Assembly (NCBI GenBank): GCA_013396655.1
Contig: WBMV01001910.1
Coordinates: forward strand, 1,109,481 to 1,173,480
Length of the DNA: 64,000 nt
Source: Campylorhamphus procurvoides
Lineage: Eukaryota; Chordata; Aves; Passeriformes; Dendrocolaptidae
Reading direction: 5' to 3'
Shown: piece by piece, positions 36,001 through 47,115 of the stretch
Layout of the letters: each line of letters starts with the position of its first letter
Position numbering within the stretch: position 1 is the first letter of the stretch
Program-made: the position numbers and the translations under genes
Notes under the pieces: generated by a model
The model's database searches: none
What the model saw: the letters and a program-made list of their open reading frames with translations, nothing else
Told to the model about the DNA's origin: nothing

Positions 36001-39000
36001 CATTTACGAGGCTTGGAAAGAAACCTCAGTATCTCAAAAGTGCCGAAAGGTGCACTGAAAACAACCCAAACCCCACGACTTCAGGCTGCAGACACGTACT
36101 TGTGCAACTGATGGTGCCAGAAAGAGACCTCTGTTCATTTGTACTGACACAGTATAACCCAACTGAGTAGGTGACTCGTCCCTGGACTGGGACAGCAAGT
36201 ACTCATTTCTCTGGACACTTTACAAGGAAGGGGAAAAAAAGGCAACAAGAGCATAACTCCTGACTGCAGTGCTCTTTCAGTGAGAAGTTGTATTTCTCTG
36301 GTCATGCACAACAGCAGCTATTTCAGCTGCACACACCGAGACATCACTGTCATGAAACTAAATGTGTGGACCTGGCTGCATCGAAAACCAATTCTGCTGA
36401 CTAATTAGCACAGCATTATGTGCCAAAAATATTCTTCCAGGTAAACTTTTTACCTCTTCCTATGCTGCTTATAGTCACATGATGACTGCTATGAAAGTTA
36501 TATTGCTCCACACTTGGAAGATGGCAACTCTCCTCCAGTGGTAAAATCTACTCTGTACAGTCATTAAATGAATAGTAACATATATCAAATCTGTTCTCAA
36601 TGCCATCCAGTGTGTAGAGGAGAATGCATGCTGAATATAATATTTTAGAAGTAAGATTTTCCATGTGCCACTCTAAGGAATGGAAACCAAAGGAGTAGCT
36701 GCATTGAGATACAGCAATTGAAATCCACAAGATACACTATTCAGACTTGCACTATCCCAGAAGGATGCAGTAGTTTGTAAAACTTGCAGACTGTGTATTT
36801 TACTTTATTTTCCCATGCACAATGCAAATGAAATGTAATCTATGAAGGCTTAAATTTAAACATCCTGTATCTATCACGCCATGGGACAGAAACCAGTCAA
36901 ACCAGTTCAGAATTCACAGTTCTCTTCAGTGCAAAAGAGCATTGTATACCTATCAGTTACAGATTTGCAGAAAAATTGACCTAAGGCTAACCTCTAAAAG
37001 TGAGTTGTGCTTGTGTTAAAAAATGCTTGAAGTTTCTGTAATTATGCACCTATTCTATCTGCAGACAATAAGAACCTATTCCATCGGCATAAGACAGCAC
37101 TCCAGTTGCTATTCCTGTGCCACCTTCTTCTCTTTTGAGCCAGACTACTAACAAATGCCCACACAGTATGAAAACCCCCTAAGGATACCTGCATATAATG
37201 CACTTACAAACAATGGTGTCCTGGTCAGCAAGATGAGATTACCTTACAGTGGCTCAGAGAACCTTCCAAGAGGGACATATTGTCCTAATGTAATAGGAGG
37301 CTGTGGGAACAAACAAGGGAGAACAAAACAAGACAATTATACAAAAGCAACTTCCCCGCTAAAATCTGAGAAGCAATTACAGGATATTGGCGTGCTTCCT
37401 GGCCCCAAGCTGAAGTACCATCACTGTTCATCAGTGATAGGGGAAAAGAAAAAGAGAAAAAGAACCAACAAGCATTGAGAATTTAAAACCCGTTCCTAGA
37501 GAGCCCAAACTGCCCAGAGGGCCACGCTTAAAGTGAGGCCTTTAGCTCCAGAGACGCCTACTTTTAGACAGGCATTTGCCTTCAGCTCAGTATCCAAAAT
37601 CCTACTTTAATCCGTGGAAATCTGGTCACTGTGATCAGGGGAGCCGTCTTGATCTTCCTAAACACAGGCACGTAGCACTGCTTCTGATGCCTTGGGCACT
37701 CTGCCTTGCTCCCAGCTCCTGCTGCAGATAACATGTGCCTCCTACAGGTCCCATCACACCTTCCAGGTCTGGGCTGTGTGGACCTCCCAGTGACAGAAGG
37801 TATCTCAAATGTCACAAAAAGTTAAGATTATTTGTCTTCTCTCCCCACACTGGGAGGGCTAGACTTGCAGGCAGAAGGAAGAGAAAGTCTCCAAACTGGG
37901 GCTGGTCTGTGGTATATAAGACAGAAGACCCTGAATGAAGGTTGTGCAGATGCCTGAAACGCTTCTGGAATGCTCAGCTTTGTGACATAAACAAAGTTTG
38001 GCTTATCACCCTTCAGTGACAGCAACTCTTGCATGGTAAGGCAACCTTTGGAAAGCCAAATCCCCACATACTCCTTGCAGTGGCAGATGTCAATCCAGAC
38101 TTCTGTATCCCGTATGTGATAGACGATTACACAGGATACAAGAACTACACTCAGAATTTTTCTTCTTCTTAGGTTGCCTATTTTAACTAAAAATGCCAAG
38201 CACAAAAAAGTTTCCAAACTTTCAAAGCTAATTTAAACAATTTGTTCCTCGTAGAAGTAAGAAGAACACTGATGTCTTTTAACACAAATCTATCAGACAA
38301 TTTTTCTAACAACTAGAAAACAAAAAACCCCAATCTTTGCCCTCCTCATCACAACTTCGAGTTGCTTAAACTGGGGAAAGACCCTGAGAATCTGCAATAG
38401 CTCCTGCACCAGTGCAGAAGCACATCTAAGCTGTTCCTCTTGAGCTTTCCTATAGATCACTGATCTCCTCTCAGCCCCTGCTGCCTCTGACACAGCCATG
38501 TCAGGAGCTGTGGGAGTGCAGGCTGCTACATCAGCCACAGCTTTTTGCAGCAGGATAATCCTCCTCCCCTTTGCCATAGTGAAAATCTAGCAAGGGCATG
38601 GTGGGAAAGAGGAGGACACAGTTCTTGTCAGGCTTGTGCTGTCCTGGGTCTGCAGTGAGAGATCAGTATTTTCACCAGCCTGGGCTCTACAACTATAAAG
38701 AAAATAATTTTTGGTCTTATCCCTGTAGACACACAACTATGAGGTGATTTGCACAGATTTACATGTAGCTTTTCGGTGGTTCTCAGTCATGTGGTCCCTT
38801 TGCAAAACTAAAGTAAGCCTTCAAAGGACATTAAAAAGGACTTGCAGGCTGCAGTCCTGAGCTGAATCTTGTATGAGACAAGCAGCTGAAGACAGCAAAG
38901 TGAAGCATTACCATTTGCCTGTGTTAAAACACATGTAGGCCTTCTACTTCCAGAGTTTCCCGTTGTACAGATGACCAGCCATTAGGGTGGTCATCATTAT

Positions 39001-40475
39001 TTATGCAGACATTAACAGAAAGTCTTGGTGAACATCTCATTCTTTTTTTCAAGGTCAGAAAGACAGGTCCAGGCAGAATTTGCACAGACTGATGCATTAT
39101 TACTGATGTTTTCCTCTTGGCTGGATTAAGCCACAAATGGGCCAGACAGGAGAGCAGATAGTAGCTCTCCCCTCCTCATCAAAGTGGTGATGAAAGCTAC
39201 AAAAAAGGCTTCCAAAATAAATCCTACTGTGACATTTTTAGGGTGTAGGCACACCCCAAAACTTCATAAACCAACAAGAGGGCTTTTGTTCTCTTGACTG
39301 AATTCCAAGCATTTCAGAGCACTCCACTAAAGATCAACCAGAAAGGCTACCTGTTTCCTTCCTTCCCAGGCTCTCAAAAACACTAGCAATGGTATTTTTC
39401 TTCAACTATAAATGAGACTGCCTACTAACACACTGCAGCATGGTATGCAGAACTTCATTTGTACAGGCAGTCAAAAAAATAGTAAATAAATTCATGACTG
39501 TATTCCATACAGCACTCACTTCTATTAAAAATAGGCATTTTGCTTAATTGCAATAATTCTAAAGGAGATAAAAGGACAATTTTAGAAAAAAAAAAAAGCT
39601 GCACAAGGGAAAAAACGCACTCAAAACTCCCCTCACAAAATCCAGTCACCACCAAGAAAGGCCAAGTCCCACATTTTAATTCCTTTATAGGCTTGAGGTC
39701 TGTGATTAAGTTAAACATAGGAGCAATTAACTTTTGTGCAAGTAACACATAGGCTTTACTGCATATACAACTAGGAAGCCCTGACAGCTTCCTACAGAAC
39801 AGCCATTCCCACAGGGACTTTTAATTTAGTTTAAGTACAAGCACCTCTTGTGAGGAACAGAAAACAATACACAAACTCCTCACAATAGACTGAGGATCAC
39901 AACACTGGAGGCTGGAGGGGGAGGTGGGGAAGGGCTAGGAGATAGAGGTTCTTTTTTTTTAATCTTTATTAGAAATTCAGAAAACTTGCATATACTTCTA
40001 AATTTCCTTCACATGAAGTGTGGTTGCTGCAATAACAACAGTCACAGGTAACTAGAAGTCATTAGCCAGCTGCTTACTGTCCTTTTAAGGCAGAAAACAT
40101 GTTCCAAGTTTAAACTTGCTCAGTGAACTCTATTATCTGGGCCTAAATTTTTTCCTGTGTGAAGTGAGACATCATCTAAATATTTCTACTGTTTTCAAGT
40201 ACACAGACAAGATTTATGTGTCTGTGTCTTCCTTATACTGCCTGGAACCAGTAGCATGAAATTGAAAGTCTCTTACTTCAGAAAGGAATAAGCATTGTTT
40301 TCAAAATTGATACAGCATAAGTACTGTGCATAAAATTTAGACTTACTTATTTGGGGTAACTTTACCCAACAGCAAAATCCAAAGGCTGCTTTTCACAACA
40401 AGGGGGAAAAAACACCTTTATTTTGTTGGAACTACTAAGAGATGTTCCCTCTTCAGCACCTGTAATGAAACCCAC
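30076..40475 (-). other. SDC2 intron 1, middle part
   Basis: This is mostly AT-rich, unique-looking sequence without a recognised gene. It includes the 31-bp duplication at 32168-32229, a GC-richer patch at about 32880-33080, a T-rich run near 33550-33566, and a CpG-enriched open frame at 34524-34033 on the minus strand. An A-run lies near 39586-39597. Confidence 0.7.
32168..32229. repeat. 31-bp tandem duplication in intron 1
   Basis: Two head-to-tail copies of a 31-bp unit beginning AGTAGC lie at 32168-32198 and 32199-32229. They differ at two positions (G/T in AGTAGCgG versus AGTAGCtG, and TCTCTTCTT versus TCCCTTCTT). Confidence 0.95.
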
Positions 40476-40744
40476 TGTGATGATTTTGGCTCACATACAG
40501 TTCGCTTTCTTCACAGTGGCTGCTATGGGGCTGTGTTTTGGATTTGGAACACAGAGTTGATAATACAGTGATATTTTTTTATTGCTGAGTAGTGCTTACA
40601 CAGAGCCAAGGCCTTTTCTGCTTTTCATACTGCCATGCTGGCAAGGAAGCTGGGAATGCATGGGAGGTTGGGAGGACACACAGCTGGGACAGGTGATCCA
40701 AAATGACCAAAGCAATATTCCAGACCATACGACATCATGTTCGC

Positions 40745-40752
40745 TATATAAA
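40745..40752 (+). promoter_or_regulatory. TATA box of the solo LTR
   Basis: TATATAAA followed by a purine-rich stretch (GTGGGAAGAAGAAGG) sits mid-LTR, where the family's promoter lies. It is intact in sequence. Activity in the host is unknown. Confidence 0.6.
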
Positions 40753-40935
40753 GTGGGAAGAAGAAGGAAGAAGAGGAGGATGTTTGTAGTGGTGGCGTTT
40801 GGTCTTCCCAAAGTCACCATTATGCATGATGGAGCCCTGCTTTCCTGGGAATGGCTGAACACGTGCCTGCCCCTGGGAAGCAGTGAATTAATTCCTTATT
40901 TTGTTTTGCTCATGTGCATGGCTTTTCTTCACCCT

Positions 40936-40941
40936 ATTAAA
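40936..40941 (+). promoter_or_regulatory. Polyadenylation signal of the solo LTR
   Basis: ATTAAA in CCCTATTAAATTGTC lies about 185 bp after the LTR TATA box, the expected order for an LTR R region. Confidence 0.55.
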
Positions 40942-43900
40942 TTGTCTTTATCTCCACACACAAGTCTTCTGGCTTTTACCCTTCCAGTCTTCTCCCCAGT
41001 CCTGCTGATGGGGGAGTGAGCAAGTGGCTGTGTGGTACTTAATGGTTGGCTGGGGTTAAACATGTGTGGGCTGAATCCAAAGCATAGGCAGTATTACTGC
41101 CCTTGGAGAGAAAGCCTGAAATTAGGGGAACTTGTTCCTGACAATCACCGATGAGAAGTTCAGGCTTTGGCATATTCCTCTAAGGTTATAGGTTGCTGAA
41201 ACACTGCAGCCAAACCAGAGGGATTTTGTTTCCCCTTCAGAAATAATTAAATCACATTAGGGAAAAAAATATAGCAGAGGTAGCCTACAAACCTATCTTT
41301 TATATTGGACACTAATTGAAAAAGATACAAAACCGAGTAAGTTTAGGAAAACATTAACCTTAATTATACTGTGAAAATCAATAGCTGGTAAAACAATCAT
41401 CCATATCTGATACTTACTTATTACATGCCCTAAGTAAAACTAAATACCTAGCTCAAGGGAATCTGTGCTTAAAAATTAAACATAAATAAACTGAAGCACA
41501 ATAAGCCCCCATGATTTAAAGGCAATACTCTTAAGTAGGGAACAAAAGTTGTACTTCAGCATCTCATCTGAGATTGCATTTAGAAAGAGATGCCATTAGA
41601 GGAACAAATCTGTTAGCAGAGAATGCAGCAATTCCTGCCAAGCTGTTTGATAGAAACCAGGCACTGATATAACCTAATCTGAACAACTTCCCATTACCAA
41701 TACCACTTCCTAAAAGGAAGGAATTAAGGTTGAAGGGTTCTCACAGCAGCTGCCGCAATTCACTATACCAAGCAAAGCAAATCTAGCAGAATTCCTTTTC
41801 TAAAAAGTAAAATGGTCATCCCGAGATGTCTTTCCAAATCAGATTATTTAACGTTCCTTAACAGAGGACTTGTAGCATACTATAGAATTTGCAAGTAATT
41901 TAGTTGTTTACTTTTTACAGGCACTCAATGGGACTTGTTATCCAGTCCCCCTCCTTTTACCTTAGCTCTTGGCCATACTGAAGGCAACAGTACTGTCACT
42001 TCTGGTTTAGATAAAGAGACCTCAGTGCTCACTCAGTGCTGTGGAGAGAAATATTCTGACACAGCACGGATCTGTATTTTTATCTTTCTGCAATCTCATT
42101 GAAGACTACAGCTTTCTTTTACACAGGTGAAGTATCAAGTTCTAGCAAGCAGACTGTAACACTGAGCTCTCAGTACTCACCTCTCTTGAAACTCAGATTA
42201 CCAGGAAAAAAATACTCTCCTCTTATTAGCCTTTTATTATGAAATAGGTATTCATAGATTCCTGAAATACCTGCAATTCTTTTCATTCACTGCGGAGAAA
42301 CTCGTATAAAGCTTAATGAATTGCAGAAACATTATACACTAACAAAGGCAAGATGCTTCAAGAAGCAGGAGGAATGCTCATTCAGCATCACAAAATACTG
42401 AAAAAAATATATAGAAAGTTAAAGATATTAAAAAAGGTATATTTTATAAAGACTTCCCACAGAATATATGTAAAGGATATAGAAACAGAGAACTAATTTA
42501 TAATGCATACACTTTCTAAAACTGAACAGTTTAAAGTGAGTTATGGGAAGAGAAGGAAAAATCAGAAACTATGGTAAAATACTGTTGTTTTGTGTAAACA
42601 TGTCATAAACTATAAATTATACTTTCCTTGGCAAGTTCTTCAAAAGGCTGGTGAAGGAGTGTGAGGTGACATGCCAACAGAAATCCCACGCTGCAGATTA
42701 CACTGTGCCTTCAAACTCACACGAAACCTTTCTTGAGGTGTATTCCCACAGCATATATGAGAGGAGAGAGGTCCAAAGCTGAAGCTTCACTTGGAAAAGG
42801 GGAGGGGGAAAAAGTCCGAATATTTCGCTTTTATCAGCATTACACAAGCAGGTGTCACACACCTTGAAGGACAAATAAAAGTCACACTGACTGCTGGCAC
42901 CAGCTAAATCACTGCACCACTACAATTTGGAAACTTCCTTCCCCAAGAGTCACACACGAAGCACAACTGCTGGAATTTCTGCCAAATAAAGCAGAGTTGC
43001 CAAAAGGAAAAACCATTTTGCCATGTTACTTCTCCTTTCCAAGACACCCCCCTCCCTCTGCTGCTGGCAAGGCAGCCTCAGGAGGACACCAGTCCTCCCT
43101 TGCCCAGGACAGACCTGCCCATGGGAGCACCTCACACACCCAGGTCAGGGTTTGCCGTGTCACCTGCGAGCACCCAGGTGTGAGCTGCTGCCTCCTGGCC
43201 ACTCCTCAGTCAGGAGGAAGGCCTCACTAATGAACAGCAAAAGAGGTCTCATCATGTGAGCTCTGAGCCTGAAGTGGTATGAGAAAAAGGGAGAGAGAAA
43301 GAAAAGAAGGAAAGGATATATTAGCACAGGTGTAATAAAGGGGTGATTTCCCAGTATAGCTTCTCTTCAATAAAGTACCTTGAATTTTACAGTAGCAAAA
43401 GCAACCTAGTAGCAAAAATGAGTGATATAAATGTTGAGCAACTGCAGAAACAAAACACGATGAATCAAACTGTGATTGTGGAAAGGCGGCTTTTCATCGC
43501 TAATACACCCCAAGAGGATAAATTATGGTGAAAGTCCTATTACATAAAAATCCAGCCACCTGGGAATTCAAACAGTTAGCAGCCAGATCTATTTTTAATC
43601 ACATTCATCTGCCAGACCTAGTGGCAGAGCGGGAAGGATTTGACAAAGCCAAATCCTCTGAAACAGAACAGAACTGACTATGGACTTCGGAGGTACAACC
43701 TGACTGCACTCACTGCACGGTATTATGCCTAGAAATCCTGCCAGCTCCCCAGTCTGGGGACAGAACAACCAGCTTTGGAGGAACACAGTAGTGAGCACAG
43801 TTTCAAGCAAACTCTTCAATAATCTAGAGCTCATCAGTGCCTGATCTATGTGGGACATGCCACCAAAGCTTCTCTGGCAGACAACAAATAACAGAATCAG

Positions 43901-46587
43901 AAACATAAACAACTTTCAGGGACAGTGAGTAGGTAAGAGCAAAATTAAGGGCTCAGTCCATGTGTCACATGTGGCATGGACTTTGGAGCATGCACTCTGC
44001 AACATCACTGATGTTCATGTGCACCAGTACCTACACCGGGTATGAGCTGGACAACTGAATGCTACATCAAAGTCTACACCTGCAGATTCCCAGATGCTAC
44101 AGTGAGATTCCAGCCCTTGCAATCATCCACTGCTTCTGCCCTGAGGAGAATCCTCAAGCAAGAGCAAAGCAGTGGGCATCTAAAAGCCTGGGCTTCAGCC
44201 AAGCCCAGGCTGCAGTTCCAGAGACAGGCAAGATGCCACAGGTTTATCCCTACACTGCCTAGTAACTTGAGTTTGGGGTGGCAGTGAGAGGATGTGGAAA
44301 GAGAGAAGAGCAGGAAACTGCCAGTTCTCAAGTAAGAAAAACATGACTGCTTCACAAATACTTAGCAAGGATTGCTTGGGATGGAAAGTCTTAGTTAAAT
44401 GAAACAGGAACATCACACGTACTTCATTCATGCATAGAAGCAGTAGGTTAACAGAATTACACAGGCAATGACAACCACCGGTGTCCTTCATGTGAAGCAA
44501 AGAGAAACATCCTTTCTTCCAGTTAGCATGGTGGAAAATTGTTAAGACTCACAGAGTTCTGCCATTTCGATTTCCTCTCTGAAGGACTCACCAAAATAAG
44601 TGAGCCACTTGTACAGCACTTTCTTCTGAAGTTACTCATCTTTTCCACTGAGACAATTCCATGTTTGTCTGCAGTGATCTGCATCCCCCTCTCAGCTGCA
44701 TTCCTAACTTTAATTGCCAAACGCAGCACGTAAACTGCCTTTGGTATATAAAATTTGATTTATTTTCTATTTTTAAAAGAGGCAACAGTTCCTAGGACAA
44801 ACTTGCAAGGCAGCCAGCTGCCTCTTTTCTGCATTTGTCAGCTCCTCCTGCTCAGCCTGCTCCTCTCAATGCAACACTTGGTGAGTTTGGCTTAATTCTG
44901 TCTTTTCACTAAGATATGATACTTACTCAAGCAACCCGTGCAGTGTTAGTCTAAGTGTTCATGCCATCCCATGCTTATACTGAATTTTGTACCATTTTTT
45001 CCTCCCTCCTGAGCACTAAGATTGATTATGTTACTTTGTAAGTTCGTAAATACATTAACAGATCTCCAGCAGACAAGAGCATGCTCTGGCCTGTCGGATC
45101 AATCCAAAACTGTGAAAACACTTCATGGAGTGTTTTAATGAAGCCAACAAGCACTCCAAGGAACACATTTGGTCAATTTTGGCCCAGTATCCTTCTATCA
45201 CTTTTGGATTTGGGCTTGCACCTGTGGCTCTGAACTTGGACATTTATCAGATGGCTCCAAGTATGTTTCACTTTATGTACAACAAGGAAGTCCCACCAGG
45301 GACCCCATCTGGGCTTGCTCATTGTGCTTAACTTAGAGTATGTGCTTAAGTCATGGATTGCATCTGATTTGCCTTTTTTTTTCCCCCTTTATTTTTCATT
45401 CATGCTGTAAAGGACTGCTCTGAAAATACAAGTACTCTTTATTTTTTGTTTTCTTTACTTATTTAAAACTCTGAAATACTTTAGGGCACCATACAAGTAT
45501 GTCCTTGTACTTTAAACTCCTACAGTCTTTTATTTGACACCATTAACAATTGAGAGGTCCTAAAAATTATACATATGCAAGAGTAACAAAAGAAAAACAC
45601 CTGGGATCCACCTAACCTGAACATCACCAACAGCCTCCCCAGACAGTATCTATTGCACATATCCAAGACGAGGCCCAGGTGGAGCCCAGCTTATACCTGT
45701 CACAACGCAAACTCTATCATAGGTGCACAAAGCTTTATTTAAAGGACAACAATCACCAGAAGCTGAAGAGATACAAGTGAGGGGATGGATTAATCAGTGT
45801 TCAGTGTTATGCAACCAAAAGACTTTGCTTCAGCAGCATCTAGTAGAGACCAGGGTTCTCCTAAATGGCAGCACAATAAAGACCACCATCCGGCAAAGCA
45901 AAGCACATGCATTAATGAATGTGGACTCCTGCAATAAGGAATCGCTGCCATCTCAACCTCTCTCCCTTGATGACTGAAATTCTCAAGCCTCCTAATTTAT
46001 CTGTTTCAGCTACTGATGCCACATGGCTAAGCCATGGCCGCTCATCCCACGTGGCCATCACATGCCCATGGCAGGGCCATCCAGACGCTCAGCGTGGGAG
46101 GAGAAAAGGCTTGGGGACCATGGGGCAGCGTGGGGCTCCCAGCCACAAGCCCAGCTCACCTGCTCCCCAGCAAGGACACAGCTGGGCAGCAGAACCAGGG
46201 AGTCTTCAAGCCACCTCAGAAGAGGTGACATAGCGGGCTTGGGGTACCAGCCCTGGGGGGAGCTAGTGGCGGGGCTCAGGCAAGAAGGGTGTCCACCCCA
46301 CTGTTGGCACTACGGACATACTTGGGAAATTAAGATGGGCACAATTCTCTGAACACCCTTTTGATGGTCCAAGCATCCACTTCATTTGAGGATTAACTTT
46401 CTTAAGCCATAACCATGAAGCACTTGCTTGCATTCATCAAAGTCACTGATGAATACCTAGCATGACCAAAGCACTTTCCTTTCCTATATAAATGAAGCTC
46501 TGCTAAATCTACATCCTATGTGCACACAGAGATATAGCTACAAAAAACAGCTTGGAAGAGAGAGCTGTGAACATGCAAGGAACTGTT

Positions 46588-46646
46588 TGGGTTTTTTGAG
46601 AGGGTTTTTTAGGGTTTTTTGGGGGTTGTTTGTTTGTTTGTTTTTT
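46588..46646 (+). repeat. G/T low-complexity repeat, GGGTTTTTT units then (TTTG)n
   Basis: Runs GGG (46589-46591), GGG (46602-46604), GGG (46612-46614) and GGGGG (46621-46625) are separated by T-rich loops of 10, 7 and 6 nt. A TTTG tract follows. Four G-runs on one strand could fold as a G-quadruplex. Confidence 0.8.
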
Positions 46647-47040
46647 AAGAATCACTTTAGTGAAGCCTATTTTAGTAAAATCTCTTTTCAAAGGCATTGT
46701 AGTGAATGAAGAATTCTGTGTGTTTGTCACTATGTACCTGTACAGGACAAACTTCAAAGTGTTTCCTTTCTTTGCTGAGAAGCCACCTAAACTTCTTTCT
46801 TTCTCTGACACACCGTATTTATTTTTGTTGCCCAGTGTTTACTCCTCTATAAATCAAAGTAGTAGAGAAATAGATGTGCATGTATCTATTATCAGAACAA
46901 GCAACAGGTCAGCTATCTTTGTCATGCTTTCACTCCCTAAGAGAAACAACAATACGTTTCTGTATCCCCCTTTCTCCAAAACTACAGCTTCTTTTTTTGT
47001 TTGTTTGCTTCTGTGTGTGTGTATTCTGGAATAAGATCTC

Positions 47041-47115
47041 CAATTCCTGCAACACAAACTTCACTGAAGTCAATGGCATTTCTGTAGGTAAAACCAGGAA
47101 TAAAAGCAGTAATAT
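47041..47115. repeat. Possible ancient CR1/L3-type repeat remnant
   Basis: CACTGAAGTCAATGGCATTT followed by CTGTAGGTAAAACCAGGAATAAAA resembles the ACTGAAGTCAATGG core seen in old amniote CR1/L3 or SINE tails. The match is short and recalled from memory, so this is tentative. Confidence 0.3.

Larger units (their letters stand above)
40476..41066 (+). mobile_element. Solo LTR of an avian endogenous retrovirus
   Basis: I recognise the layout of a common avian ERV LTR. It has a 5' end like TGTGATGATTTTGGCTC, then GCTGCTATGGGGCTGTGTTTTGG, ACACAGAGCCAAGGCCTTTTC and TATATAAAGTGGGAAGAAG. Further on come GATGGAGCCCTGCTTTCCTGG, CCCTATTAAATTGTCTTTATC and a terminal GGCTGGGGTTAAAC. A TATA box (40745-40752) and an ATTAAA polyadenylation signal (40936-40941) lie in the expected U3 and R positions, so the LTR is in plus orientation, antisense to SDC2. 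No gag, pol or env sequence and no second LTR flank it, so it is a solo LTR left by recombination. The 3' terminus is degraded and no target-site duplication is evident. The 145-codon frame inside it is chance. The family name is not assigned. Confidence 0.78.

Noticed and set aside
40582..41019. 145-codon plus-strand open frame
   Set aside because: It lies wholly within the solo LTR, including the polyadenylation region, and has no viral or host protein resemblance.
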